DNA of 27,395 nt from Bacteroidales bacterium UBA2861. Lineage in GTDB: Bacteria > Bacteroidota > Bacteroidia > Bacteroidales > UBA932. The position numbers were made by a program, and so were the translations under genes. The stretch lies in the NCBI GenBank assembly GCA_002350615.1, contig DEFD01000018.1, positions 1 to 27,395 of the forward strand. The letters are read 5' to 3'. Within the stretch, counting starts at the first letter, position 1. Each line of letters begins with the position of its first letter. Under the pieces are notes generated by a model. It ran no database searches, was not told where the DNA came from, and was given only the letters and a program-made list of their open reading frames with translations. Of the stretch, positions 1 through 8,036 are shown in pieces.

Positions 1-25
1 CTGATTTATAGAGGAAAGATAGCAA

Positions 26-916
26 TTATTGTGAATCAATGGTTATGTCGTAGAAGACAGCACCGTAACCGCACCATGAGCCGAGGGCTCCGTGCAGGTT
101 GGACGCGGTGTTCTCGCTTACCGGGAAGAAGGCGTTGCGCGCAAGGGCGGCGATATCGTCATAACTCTTCCAATAATCATAGGAGACTTTATCTATGGTG
201 CAGAATTTCACACGCAGCCTCTCCCCTTTCCTGAAAAGCGGCTGACGGTATTTTTCAAGGAGGCCCCATCCGCGTGCAACCGGAACCTCAAGCTCTTGGG
301 AGGGTATCACCGAATCATCTACGAGGCCGAGGAAAGAAGAATTCCAGGCCTGTCCCTGGTCGGATGTCATGGTGAAGAATTTATAATAGTCCCGGGTGGA
401 AGGATCGTCGGTAAAACAGGCGCTGAGAGTAAAAAGGGAATCCGTCCGCTCCGATACACGGACTACGAAACTGTCGATGGCCGCAGGAGCGGGCACGCTG
501 GTCTCGGCCCAGGCCTTTATACCAGGGTAATCGACTTCCAGGCGGTAGGTCTTGCCCGCTTCTCCCAGCATTTCATCCGTGGTGTAAACATAGGGCGGGA
601 AATATCTGTCGTCCCGGCGTCCATCCAGTTCCACGCGGCGGCTTCCGTCGCTCACGAAAACACGGGCGTAACTTACGACTTTGGCCATCAGCGCTGAAGA
701 ATCCTGCATGCTTTCAGTGGGGCTGATACTCTTGCTGAGCAGCACTACAGGAGCCCCTCCCGCATCTATCCACCCGTCCACGACGAGCGGGGTGGACGGC
801 ACCGGGAAAGAAGCGTCGTCACAGGCCGCAAAGAAGCAGGACAGCGCTGCAGCGAGTACTGCGGCGGCCAGGCGAACGGCCCTCAGGCATGGTATCTTTT
901 CGTAAGTGCTTCGCAT
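26..916 (-). CDS. DUF4249 family outer-membrane lipoprotein
   Basis: This 296-residue protein has a lipoprotein signal: a hydrophobic Ala-rich stretch at about residues 13-31 ends in the lipobox FAAC, with Cys32 as the lipidated residue. The rest is a beta-rich domain with an early P-L-V-V-D-G-W-I motif and an N-A-F-F-P-V-S-E-N segment near the C-terminus, as in DUF4249. Members of this family usually sit next to a TonB-dependent receptor and are thought to be surface lipoproteins of uptake systems; the substrate is unknown. An open frame extends upstream to 1192, but that part overlaps the receptor gene. The ATG at 914-916 lies one base after the receptor stop codon and directly precedes the signal peptide, so I chose it. 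It is the last gene of the operon, and no terminator is visible in bases 1-25. Confidence 0.8.
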   Translation of the reverse strand: MRSTYEKIPCLRAVRLAAAVLAAALSCFFAACDDASFPVPSTPLVVDGWIDAGGAPVVLLSKSISPTESMQDSSALMAKVVSYARVFVSDGSRRVELDGRRDDRYFPPYVYTTDEMLGEAGKTYRLEVDYPGIKAWAETSVPAPAAIDSFVVRVSERTDSLFTLSACFTDDPSTRDYYKFFTMTSDQGQAWNSSFLGLVDDSVIPSQELEVPVARGWGLLEKYRQPLFRKGERLRVKFCTIDKVSYDYWKSYDDIAALARNAFFPVSENTASNLHGALGSWCGYGAVFYDITIDSQ

Positions 917-917
917 A

Positions 918-2969
918 TCAGAATTTATGGAAATAGCCCAGCGAGGGAAGGAACATAATCTTATAATATATGGAACGGTAGGAAAAGCGGCGGTCGTCAC
1001 TGAGGTTGATGCGGTAGAAGATGTCGTTTTTCCTTCCGAGTGCATTGTAAAGCGAGAAGTTGAGCCCGTTCCCCCTTCCACCGGGATGCCTGCGGATATA
1101 CCAGTTGGCGCTGAAATCCAAGCGGATATATGGTCTGAGCCTTGCCCCGTTATGTTCAGCGAAGTTACAAATGAGCTGATTTTGAGCGACATACATACTC
1201 TCCACCGCAGTGAACGGAGTACCGCTGGCGGCTACGAAGCTTCCGCCCAATTCCCATTTCCCGGAAGTCCATGAGGCCATGACATTGAATTCATGGATGC
1301 GTTCATGGGCACTGGGATAAATATCCGGATAGCCCGGATCGTCGAAACTGCGCAGCGACCTGCCGACAGTATAAGCCGCCCATCCAGTGAGCTGCCCCGC
1401 CTGCTTGCGAAGCATAAGCGAAAGGCCGTAATTCCTTCCGTCGCCTTTAAGCAGGCAGTCGTTCAGGGCATAATCTTCACGGACGAAATCCAGGATGCTC
1501 CCCTTGTATTCCAGCTGATGCCGGAGTTCCCGCCAATAAACTTCAGCGCTCAGGCGCCACGCGCCGCCTTCAAGGTCGAGGTCATATCCGGCCTGGGCGA
1601 AAAAGGAAGACTGGGGCTTGCTGTATTTCCCCGCAAGGAGCCAAAATTCATAGGGCAGGGCAACGCTGCTGAGGCCAGTCTGGAAGAGAAACTGTCTCTG
1701 GATGCCTGCAGAGGCGCTGAGTTTCCCTGCCTGACCGAAATTCCGGGAAGCTGAAACATACGGGCTGAAGTAAGGGGAAAGCCGGGATTCGTCATGAAAA
1801 AACTGTCCCTTCGCAACGGCGGTTACATTCCAGTCCAACCTGTCCAGAATGGCATAGGACAGGGAAACCGCCCCCTCGAAAGCACGCTGAAGCTCATTTG
1901 GGCTACGCTGCCTGAAATAGCCTCCTTCGGATGCAACTCTCTGGGGATGTGCACGATGAAGGGCCAGATCGGCCGAAACGGCAAGACGTTTCATGGAAAA
2001 AGCTGCCTTATATCCGGCCGTGGCGATATCGGATGGCATGGAGATATCGAAGAAATCGTGCCGGACATCCATTCCCAGCCCGAAGCCGGTGTAGTAGAGG
2101 CTCTGTTTCAGACTCCGGTCTTCCCGCCGGCGCTGCCAGTGCAGGGCGCCCATGAGGTTATGCCAGTCCAGGTCCACGTCCATGCCGTTCTCGTAACTGC
2201 CGTAACTGAGATTGTCCATCCCCGTGTAGAAATCCGCCCAGACCAGATCACCCTCACCGGGGCGGAAGAGAAATGTGAGATTGGCATCCCCGAAACCATA
2301 TTTGAAGGCATTGTCATCCAGTTGCAGGAAACTGCCATAGAGGGTATTGATGTATGATTTCCGCAGGGATGCGAGAAGCGCGGATTTCTTCCCTAAGGGG
2401 GCGGAGACACTCCCCTCCGCAGATATCAGTCCTGCATTGAATTCCCCGCCGAAGCGCTCCGGAAGATCCTGGGGAAGTTTCATTTCGACACTGCCGCCGA
2501 GACGGCTTGCGTTATGCTCGAGGGTGCTGTATTCCATAGAGGAATAATGACCGGGGATAAAGACGGAAAAGAGCCCGAGCAGATGGGAAGCCCCGTAAAT
2601 CGGCACGCCCTCTGAAGAAACTATACAGTGCTGATGTTCAGTACCTTGAATATGAATGCCGGCATCCAGTTCGCTGCCGGTCGCAACACCGGGCAGCATT
2701 CTTACGAAACGCAGGGGATCGGAGTTTCCGAGCAGGGACGGGGCGCGGCGCAGCAGCTCTGTCCGCACGCTGCTCTGCAGGCCTGTCCCGGGAATTATCA
2801 GCGAAAGGTTTCGCGATGCGGAAACTACGGTGCTGTCAAGTTTTGAGACCGAATCTCTTTGCGGCACTTCCATGTCCGGGCGGCACTCCGTGACTGGCCG
2901 GGCCGAAAGAGGCAGGCTCCGGCAGGCGGTCCAGACCAGGACGATTATGACAAGCACCCTTCTAATCAT
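918..2969 (-). CDS. TonB-dependent outer-membrane receptor
   Basis: The 683-residue product has a signal peptide (about residues 1-24), a TonB-box-like segment with TVVSAS near residue 50, and a plug domain at about 70-170 that includes FVRMLPGV, a GIHIQGTEHQH segment and LGLFSVF. A long barrel of alternating hydrophobic strands follows, ending in a C-terminal Phe. It imports an unidentified ligand across the outer membrane using TonB energy. The N-terminal carboxypeptidase-regulatory-like domain found in many Bacteroidetes receptors is absent, so this is a compact version. The gene overlaps the upstream hypothetical gene by 8 bp and ends one base before the DUF4249 gene, which implies translational coupling. 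The receptor-DUF4249 pairing is typical of Bacteroidota. The family is secure, the ligand is not. Confidence 0.85.
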   Translation of the reverse strand: MIRRVLVIIVLVWTACRSLPLSARPVTECRPDMEVPQRDSVSKLDSTVVSASRNLSLIIPGTGLQSSVRTELLRRAPSLLGNSDPLRFVRMLPGVATGSELDAGIHIQGTEHQHCIVSSEGVPIYGASHLLGLFSVFIPGHYSSMEYSTLEHNASRLGGSVEMKLPQDLPERFGGEFNAGLISAEGSVSAPLGKKSALLASLRKSYINTLYGSFLQLDDNAFKYGFGDANLTFLFRPGEGDLVWADFYTGMDNLSYGSYENGMDVDLDWHNLMGALHWQRRREDRSLKQSLYYTGFGLGMDVRHDFFDISMPSDIATAGYKAAFSMKRLAVSADLALHRAHPQRVASEGGYFRQRSPNELQRAFEGAVSLSYAILDRLDWNVTAVAKGQFFHDESRLSPYFSPYVSASRNFGQAGKLSASAGIQRQFLFQTGLSSVALPYEFWLLAGKYSKPQSSFFAQAGYDLDLEGGAWRLSAEVYWRELRHQLEYKGSILDFVREDYALNDCLLKGDGRNYGLSLMLRKQAGQLTGWAAYTVGRSLRSFDDPGYPDIYPSAHERIHEFNVMASWTSGKWELGGSFVAASGTPFTAVESMYVAQNQLICNFAEHNGARLRPYIRLDFSANWYIRRHPGGRGNGLNFSLYNALGRKNDIFYRINLSDDRRFSYRSIYYKIMFLPSLGYFHKF

Positions 2970-3528
2970 TGCCGCGAAGACTGAAAAAATCTATGAGCTG
3001 AGCCCTGTACGGGGCAAATTCGTTGCTTTCGAAAAAAGCGGTGACACTTGCCACCGCACCGTTCTGGAAATGAAAAACCGGCTGATATGCAAGGAATTCC
3101 CCGAAACTGTCGCGAAGGCGTTTCTCCCGTAGTTCTATTCGGGCGGAGGGATTGTCGGTCCTGCCGTCGTAGAACATGGCGATGTCCATGAATTCAGCAG
3201 CGTCGGAGAGGATTTTCCGGAATTCTTCGACAGGCATGGTGCCGTCCAAAAGGTCCAGGGTATTTATGAATTCCTCCATGCGCACCGTCCCCCTGAAGGC
3301 AACTGCGCCGCCGACATCCAGGCTGAAATCCACATGCAGTATCTGCGCTCCGGCACGGATCTCATCCGCAAGTTCCTGCATGGCACCGGTATTCACACCG
3401 GACGCGAGGGCCTCGGCGATCTTCTGCCTCTGCAGGCGGAGGTACTGTTCATCACCCATCTGCCGCTTCCCGCAGAAAGGGAAAAGAAGAAGCGCGCACA
3501 GAAGGATGATATGCCGGAATCGTTTCAT
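2962..3528 (-). CDS. hypothetical exported protein
   Basis: I do not recognise this 188-residue protein. A basic start (MKRFR) is followed by a hydrophobic core to about residue 18 and then a Cys in the context LLFPFCGK, which fits export. The Phe just before the Cys is not a canonical lipobox residue, so lipidation is uncertain. The rest is mixed helix and strand, with a helical segment at about 30-60 and a repeated phenylalanine-rich pattern near the C-terminus (VFHFQNGAVASVTAFF). It starts 4 bp after the alpha/beta-hydrolase gene stop and overlaps the receptor gene by 8 bp, so it is clearly in the operon. It may be a periplasmic or surface partner of the neighbouring hydrolases or receptor; that is inference from position only. 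Confidence 0.65.
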   Translation of the reverse strand: MKRFRHIILLCALLLFPFCGKRQMGDEQYLRLQRQKIAEALASGVNTGAMQELADEIRAGAQILHVDFSLDVGGAVAFRGTVRMEEFINTLDLLDGTMPVEEFRKILSDAAEFMDIAMFYDGRTDNPSARIELREKRLRDSFGEFLAYQPVFHFQNGAVASVTAFFESNEFAPYRAQLIDFFSLRGND

Positions 3529-3532
3529 ACAG

Positions 3533-4726
3533 CTAAAGGAGATGCCTTGCCATGTCCCCCTCTATCTTGAATCCGGTAAGATGATGGCTGCCTTCGGTGC
3601 GATGATAATAGACTTTGGCCCCCGCCCTCAGCAGGCGGGCGTTCAAACTGTCGGAAGCGCTCACCGGAATGGTGGCGTCATCTGCCGAATGATAGAGGAA
3701 TACTGGAAATGAGGGTTTGAAATCCACAGGGACGAGCTGTGATGAAAGGGCATCCTGGACTTTCTGCCAGACGGCATTGTCTTCTGCAAAAAAGTCCATG
3801 TCGATATATGCGTCAAGTTCGGGACCGAAACGGGTAGTGAGGGAATCCGTGGAAATGTAGCCGGCCGTAAGTTCCTGATAGTTTTCGAGGAATTCCCCTT
3901 TGAACACTGTGCTGAAGTCCACTCCGAGATGATTGTAAAAATCTATGGATACCAGCATGTTAGGCAGGATTACGGCACCGCATCGGCCGCTGGCGGCATA
4001 CTCCTTGACGGCCGCGAGCGGATCCCATGCCCCCGCACCGAGCCAAAGTTCCTTAACCTTTATGCCGCATTCGGGATGAAGGGAATAATGCCTTGCCAGG
4101 GCAAGGGCCCCGCCCCCTCCGAGAGAATATCCGAAAATGTAATCCTTGTTCCCAAGCCGTATATAACGGTGATTGTAAAGGAATTCATAGGCGGCCTTAC
4201 GCATGTCCACTGCCAGCCGCACGATGTCGTCGTGCTGTAAGTATGAAATGGGATAATCCTCCGTGCCACCGCAGCCCAGAAGGTCCGGAACTATCATTAT
4301 ATAACCGGTGCATCCGGCGATGGCCTCAGGGACGCTCCGGTTCACGCTGCCGCAGCTGAACTTGCTCTTGTTGACAGGGACAATCTCTATGACACCTTTC
4401 AGATACGTGGTTTCAGGGTAATAAACGAGCCCCGTTGCCTTGACCGGCTTTCCTTCATGGTCCAAGGAATTGTAAGTAATGCCATAAACGGTATAGTCCT
4501 CTGCCGCCTGCCTGCCTTCTTCAAGCAGTTCCGCCAATTCGCCGTAAGCGGAGGAATGCTCCCCGTACTGGTCCATGACATCGGAAATCATGTCGTCGAA
4601 AGTCATCTTCCTTTCAAATATGAGGCTGTCAAAAACCTTATATTCAAGCAATTCCGGATCTTTATAACGACACGAAAGCAAAAGGAACGGTAAGAGCGCC
4701 GGCAGTATCTTCTGAAAGATTCTCAT
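3533..4726 (-). CDS. alpha/beta-hydrolase lipoprotein (secretory-lipase-like)
   Basis: This 397-residue protein begins with a lipoprotein signal whose lipobox LLSC places the lipidated Cys at residue 19. The alpha/beta-hydrolase core carries the nucleophile elbow GYSLGGG (Ser about 201), an Asp in HSADDATIPVSASDS, and a His in the GSHHLTGF segment near the C-terminus, so the catalytic triad looks intact. Order and spacing, including IMIVPDLLGCGGTEDYP before the elbow, resemble secretory lipases and related esterases or peptidases. It probably hydrolyses an ester or amide substrate at the cell surface or in the periplasm. An open frame reaches 4768, but the ATG at 4724-4726 overlaps the upstream stop in an ATGA junction and starts the signal peptide, so it is preferred. 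The substrate is unknown. Confidence 0.78.
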   Translation of the reverse strand: MRIFQKILPALLPFLLLSCRYKDPELLEYKVFDSLIFERKMTFDDMISDVMDQYGEHSSAYGELAELLEEGRQAAEDYTVYGITYNSLDHEGKPVKATGLVYYPETTYLKGVIEIVPVNKSKFSCGSVNRSVPEAIAGCTGYIMIVPDLLGCGGTEDYPISYLQHDDIVRLAVDMRKAAYEFLYNHRYIRLGNKDYIFGYSLGGGGALALARHYSLHPECGIKVKELWLGAGAWDPLAAVKEYAASGRCGAVILPNMLVSIDFYNHLGVDFSTVFKGEFLENYQELTAGYISTDSLTTRFGPELDAYIDMDFFAEDNAVWQKVQDALSSQLVPVDFKPSFPVFLYHSADDATIPVSASDSLNARLLRAGAKVYYHRTEGSHHLTGFKIEGDMARHLL

Positions 4727-5877
4727 TTTTCTGAAAAGGCATTGTAGCAAGGCATCATGCGCCACCACGCTTCAGAAGGCAATGCGGAAGATTCAAAATC
4801 GACGGGTTCCCCTATTTTGGGACTGAGCAGGATGTACGCCGAAGACTTCGAATGTTCATACAGCAGATCCATCGGTTCATTCCACGGATGCTTCGCAAGG
4901 GCGTATTTGGAATTGTGATATGGCAGCACCATGCGTGGTGAAAGGGCTTCGATTTCCAGGACCAGTTCTTCAGGCCTCGTGTGCACCGAATGCCCGTGAT
5001 TCCCGTACTGACCATCCTCCATTATCGCAAGGTCGATGGGGCCATAGCGTTTGGGAACCGCGGAGAAATGGCCGCCGAATCCTCCGTCGCCCGATATGAA
5101 GGTGCGTTTCAGCTCTTTCGCACCCGGGGAATCCAGCAGCAGGGCCATCCAGAAGCTCTTGTCCCTTGCGGCGAAACGGCGGCTATTGTGAATCGCCGGA
5201 AGGCAATGCACGGTGGTGCCGGATACCTCAAGACTGTCTCCCCAGTCCATTTCACGGATCTTGGAAACCGGAACGCCCCAGTACTCGAGATACTCGCCCA
5301 CCCCGAGGGGACAGATGAAACTCGACACCTTGCCTTCAAGTGCCGTGACAGTGAAATAATCCAGATGGTCCCAGTGATTGTGGGTAATTATCACGGCGTC
5401 GAGTTCCGGCATATCGTCCGGAGTGTAGCATACCGTGCCCTTGAACGGGCGCAGCAGCATGCGCTGGGGCCATTCATTGCTGAGCACCGGGTCCATGAGG
5501 AAGCGCACTCCCCCGGTCTGGATGAATACCGATGCATGCCCCAGCCAGATGCAAAGATCCCGGTCACGGTCCAAAGACTTGATATCCGTCCTGATCACAG
5601 GCACTTCACACTCCGGTCTGGATTTACTGCCAGGGAAGAGCAGCGAAAAGGTGTACGGAACCAGTCCGGGTTCATCAGCCTCGAATTCGGGATCCTGATT
5701 GCGGAAATGCCCTCCGCTCCAGTGAGAAGACTGTTTTATGCCTTCGAGCCTCTCACCCCGCGGGGTGCGGCGGAAGGAACGTACTGTGGAGCATGAGCAC
5801 AGCAACAAAATGCAAAGGCCGCAAACTATGGCGTTGCGGCCTTTCCCCAAAACAAATTGTCCCTTGAACGGGAACAT
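4723..5877 (-). CDS. MBL-fold metallohydrolase lipoprotein (NAPE-PLD-like)
   Basis: This 384-residue protein has a hydrophobic segment at about residues 16-28 and a lipobox LCSC with Cys29, so it is an envelope lipoprotein. The metallo-beta-lactamase core shows the zinc motif HNHWDH (His166, His168, Asp170, His171), a later PAIHNSR His, an ISGDGGF Asp segment and VLPYHNSKY near the end. The N-terminal HWSGGHFRNQDPEF stretch and FLMDPVLS before the core match the family containing N-acylphosphatidylethanolamine phospholipase D and UlaG-like lactonases. A phosphodiesterase or lipid-processing role is plausible but unproven. The gene starts 6 bp after the barrel-protein gene and overlaps the hydrolase gene by 4 bp. 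Membrane anchoring is unusual for this family, many members of which are cytoplasmic. Confidence 0.8.
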   Translation of the reverse strand: MFPFKGQFVLGKGRNAIVCGLCILLLCSCSTVRSFRRTPRGERLEGIKQSSHWSGGHFRNQDPEFEADEPGLVPYTFSLLFPGSKSRPECEVPVIRTDIKSLDRDRDLCIWLGHASVFIQTGGVRFLMDPVLSNEWPQRMLLRPFKGTVCYTPDDMPELDAVIITHNHWDHLDYFTVTALEGKVSSFICPLGVGEYLEYWGVPVSKIREMDWGDSLEVSGTTVHCLPAIHNSRRFAARDKSFWMALLLDSPGAKELKRTFISGDGGFGGHFSAVPKRYGPIDLAIMEDGQYGNHGHSVHTRPEELVLEIEALSPRMVLPYHNSKYALAKHPWNEPMDLLYEHSKSSAYILLSPKIGEPVDFESSALPSEAWWRMMPCYNAFSEK

Positions 5878-5883
5878 TCTCTG

Positions 5884-6609
5884 TTAAAAATGATATTCGA
5901 AACCGAAGAGCAGGCTGCCGCTGGAGGCGGAGAAGCCGAAACGGCTGATTTCCGGACCGTCGTTGTTCTGGTTTCCGGTAAAAGTCTTGGATTTGATGCT
6001 CTGATAACCGGCGGAGCCGAAACGTGTCACGAATTTGAGATCCTTTGTGAGTTTGAATGAAAAACCAGGACGTATTATAATCTCAACAAGATTCGCCTTG
6101 GTTCCCTGGTCCACAATCGCCCCGTTGCCGTCATCTCCGCTGGTCTTGGTCTTGAACATCTCAAAACCAACCACCGCATCGACAAAGAGGTCGAAAGTCT
6201 TGTTGCTCACGAGGGTATGGCGAACAAATGGCGCGATACGGAGTCCCGAAATATTGTTGTTGCCCTTCCGCTGATCGGCCGCGATACCTGCCACGGACCA
6301 AAGCAGGTCGGAAATATTCACATTGTCGAAAGAGCCCATGGAAGCGAGTCCGCTCAGATAGCCGACTTGTAGTCCGATGGAATTTTTCTTGTCGAGATCG
6401 TAACCAAAATCTGCTATGATTTTGAAAGATGAAGCATCCGTTGAACCTGTTCCTCCGACACCATCCGGCACTTTCACACTGGTGCTGGTGAATCCGGCAG
6501 ATCCTCCCAGATAAATATTCTTCTTGTTAAAACCCTTGGAAGCGGCCTGTGCACTGAATGTAGACGCTACGGTCAACAATGCGGCAATTGCGAATAAAAC
6601 TTTTTTCAT
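5884..6609 (-). CDS. outer-membrane beta-barrel protein
   Basis: This 241-residue protein has a textbook signal peptide (MKKVLFAIAALL to the SAQA cleavage region near residue 22). Alternating-hydrophobicity strands follow, separated by polar turns, and the chain ends in FGFEYHF with a terminal Phe, the signature recognised by the BAM machinery. The size suggests an eight-stranded barrel of the general OmpW/OmpA-barrel or porin-like type. It is the first gene of the envelope operon. A strong Bacteroidetes promoter lies about 33 bp upstream, and the next gene starts 6 bp downstream. A transport or structural role is likely, but the substrate cannot be told from the sequence. Confidence 0.78.
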   Translation of the reverse strand: MKKVLFAIAALLTVASTFSAQAASKGFNKKNIYLGGSAGFTSTSVKVPDGVGGTGSTDASSFKIIADFGYDLDKKNSIGLQVGYLSGLASMGSFDNVNISDLLWSVAGIAADQRKGNNNISGLRIAPFVRHTLVSNKTFDLFVDAVVGFEMFKTKTSGDDGNGAIVDQGTKANLVEIIIRPGFSFKLTKDLKFVTRFGSAGYQSIKSKTFTGNQNNDGPEISRFGFSASSGSLLFGFEYHF

Positions 6610-6641
6610 ATCGATTTGTATTTGGTCTCAAGACACAAGCA

Positions 6642-6671
6642 CAAATATATGAAGCGGCCCCTACGAACAAA
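6642..6671 (-). promoter_or_regulatory. Bacteroidetes-type promoter of the envelope operon
   Basis: Read on the minus strand there is TTTG (6668-6671), an 18-bp spacer, then TATATTTG (6642-6649), matching the known Bacteroides -33 TTTG and -7 TAnnTTTG elements. The -7 element ends 32 bp before the ATG of the barrel-protein gene, which leaves a short leader. It indicates that the envelope operon can be transcribed independently of the AraC-type gene upstream. The rest of the 110-bp spacer (6610-6719) shows no convincing terminator. Confidence 0.6.
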
Positions 6672-6719
6672 AGCCAGCTTGTCGCAAATGGTAAAAAAGA
6701 CGTCCCGGAAGGTAAAAGA

Positions 6720-7841
6720 CTAATGTTTCTCCAGCCACTGTCCGGGGCTCATGCCTGTTTCTTTTTTAAAACTCCTGTAGAACTGGCTGCGGCTGGCGAA
6801 GCCCGATTTCCAGCCTATGGACTCAATGCTTACACCTTCTGATACATCTTCCAGAAGGGATACGGCTTCCTTTATGCGATAGGAAGCGACGAAGTCCGAG
6901 AAGCTGAGACCAAGGTTGTTGTTGATGCAATTCGATACATAACTCCTGTTGCTGCCCACTGCAAGGGCAAGGTCCGAAATCTTGAGTCCCTGCCTGAGAT
7001 AAAGCCTGTCGGCCTCCATGGCATGCCATATTCTCTGCAGCAGCACGTCCGGCCTGTCTTCCTCAGTATTCTGTTTCTCTTCTGCATCCGTCCCTTCTTC
7101 CTGGATAAGGTCCTTCTGCATGGATGAAGCGTCGAAAACAGGCCTTCTACCTATATAAGATATGGAGTACAGCAAAACGGTGAATACAAGTGACGGGATG
7201 ACAAGAAGGACGCTTCCCACGAAGAGATCCCTTCCGACAAGATTGCTCACCATGGAGAAAAGGGAGGTGAGCAGGAGGAGCGTCAGCATGGTTCCTACCG
7301 AACGGAGTTCCTTGCCTTCGGTGTCGGCGTAAAAATTGGCTATGACGATACGGTATGTCCGGAGCGCCTTGATGCCATAAACTGCCGTAAAAACAACCTC
7401 TGCCGCAAAGAACAGCTTCACGGCCAGCATCAGCCATTTACGACCGACACCCGCAATGGTGAAGACAACGGAAATCGTAAAGAACACCAGGGAAGGTATC
7501 AGGATCACGGCGGCTGGGATTGTAAAGCCGGCGGTCCCTTTCCTGCCGGGTTCCGCATTTGTAAGCCTGTAGATCCAGAATCCGAAAAGCGGATATACGG
7601 AGAGGGTGCAGAAAATCCAGACGCTCTCGGCAAAAGTTGCGATGGTGGAATTCGGGAAGACGAAATGGCAGAAATGGCAGAAATACAAGATGGTGCTTAC
7701 AGCCACGAAATTGAGAAACGCCCCTGCAGCCGGCGACTGGTTCCTGCCCGATAGCTTTTCCAGAAACAGGGTAATCGTCCACCACAGGCAGCAGAGGAAG
7801 GGCAGCACCGAAGCAATCAGGTATATGATATTATCAGCCAT
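6720..7841 (-). CDS. membrane-bound AraC-type transcriptional regulator
   Basis: This 373-residue protein has about seven hydrophobic helices in its first 230 residues (roughly 4-24, 40-60, 66-88, 103-128, 131-150, 181-201, 206-228). A charged linker (about 235-270) and a C-terminal AraC/HTH_18 domain follow. The latter contains ISDLALAVGSNRSYVSNCIN (first helix-turn-helix) and the family signature around IGWKSGFASRSQFYRSFKK, ending MSPGQWL. With seven helices the DNA-binding domain can be cytoplasmic, making it a one-component membrane sensor-regulator. An open frame continues up to 7919, but those residues are not membrane-like and run through a hairpin and a -7 element, so the ATG at 7839-7841 is preferred. 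Likely targets are the envelope operon downstream, its own promoter, or the divergent operon; this is inference. Confidence 0.82.
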   Translation of the reverse strand: MADNIIYLIASVLPFLCCLWWTITLFLEKLSGRNQSPAAGAFLNFVAVSTILYFCHFCHFVFPNSTIATFAESVWIFCTLSVYPLFGFWIYRLTNAEPGRKGTAGFTIPAAVILIPSLVFFTISVVFTIAGVGRKWLMLAVKLFFAAEVVFTAVYGIKALRTYRIVIANFYADTEGKELRSVGTMLTLLLLTSLFSMVSNLVGRDLFVGSVLLVIPSLVFTVLLYSISYIGRRPVFDASSMQKDLIQEEGTDAEEKQNTEEDRPDVLLQRIWHAMEADRLYLRQGLKISDLALAVGSNRSYVSNCINNNLGLSFSDFVASYRIKEAVSLLEDVSEGVSIESIGWKSGFASRSQFYRSFKKETGMSPGQWLEKH

Positions 7842-7862
7842 CCGGGTTGAATTAAACGGAGA

Positions 7863-7870
7863 CAAATATA
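7863..7870 (-). promoter_or_regulatory. candidate -7 element for the AraC-type gene
   Basis: On the minus strand TATATTTG fits TAnnTTTG and ends 21 bp before the chosen ATG. No TTG lies at the expected -33 distance, where the sequence is instead the hairpin and its T tract. The promoter may be weak or activator-dependent, or it may not be used. Confidence 0.35.
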
Positions 7871-7873
7871 AAT

Positions 7874-7913
7874 AAAAAACTGCCGTCCTGTACCTTCGCG
7901 GCAAAGGACGGCA
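7874..7913 (-). terminator. terminator-like hairpin in the divergent spacer
   Basis: A perfect 9-bp inverted repeat (TGCCGTCCT at 7881-7889, AGGACGGCA at 7905-7913) with a 15-nt loop is followed, on the minus strand, by a G and then six T residues (complement of 7874-7879). This is the layout of an intrinsic terminator for minus-strand transcripts. No annotated minus-strand gene ends here; it lies upstream of the AraC-type start. It could end a short leader or small RNA, block antisense transcription from the plus-strand operon side, or act as an attenuator. On the plus strand no T tract follows. Confidence 0.5.
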
Positions 7914-7986
7914 ATGCAAAGTTAGAATAGTTTTCTACAGGGTAAATACTTTTTCTGTCTTTCGACCCGTCGCAAATATGAATGTC

Positions 7987-8022
7987 TTTACTTATTTTTC
8001 TCTAAGTAATTTTACTTATTTT
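7987..8022. repeat. 12-bp direct repeat flanking the operon promoter
   Basis: The 12-mer TTTACTTATTTT occurs at 7987-7998 and again at 8011-8022, offset by 24 bp. The second copy overlaps the right arm of the palindrome at 8003-8018. Repeats at this spacing lie on nearly the same DNA face and may be regulator half-sites. The surroundings are AT-rich, so chance cannot be excluded. Confidence 0.45.
8003..8018. promoter_or_regulatory. palindromic operator candidate
   Basis: TAAGTAA-TT-TTACTTA is a perfect 7+2+7 palindrome. It lies 18 bp before a -7 element and so covers the place where the -33 element of the signalling operon should be. Together with the extra half-site at 7987-7994 it fits a binding site for a dimeric regulator, possibly the adjacent LuxR- or AraC-type protein. 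The assignment is inference from position and symmetry. Confidence 0.45.
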
Positions 8023-8036
8023 ATATCCAATTCCGA

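Noticed and set aside
917..1192. N-terminal extension of the DUF4249 gene
   Set aside because: It overlaps the receptor gene and precedes a clear lipoprotein signal; the ATG at 914-916 fits the one-base operon junction.
4727..4768. N-terminal extension of the alpha/beta-hydrolase
   Set aside because: The ATG at 4724-4726 gives an ATGA overlap and places the lipobox correctly; the extension would bury the signal peptide.
7842..7919. N-terminal extension of the AraC-type protein
   Set aside because: It would place the hairpin region and the -7 element inside the gene; the residues are basic and not membrane-like.
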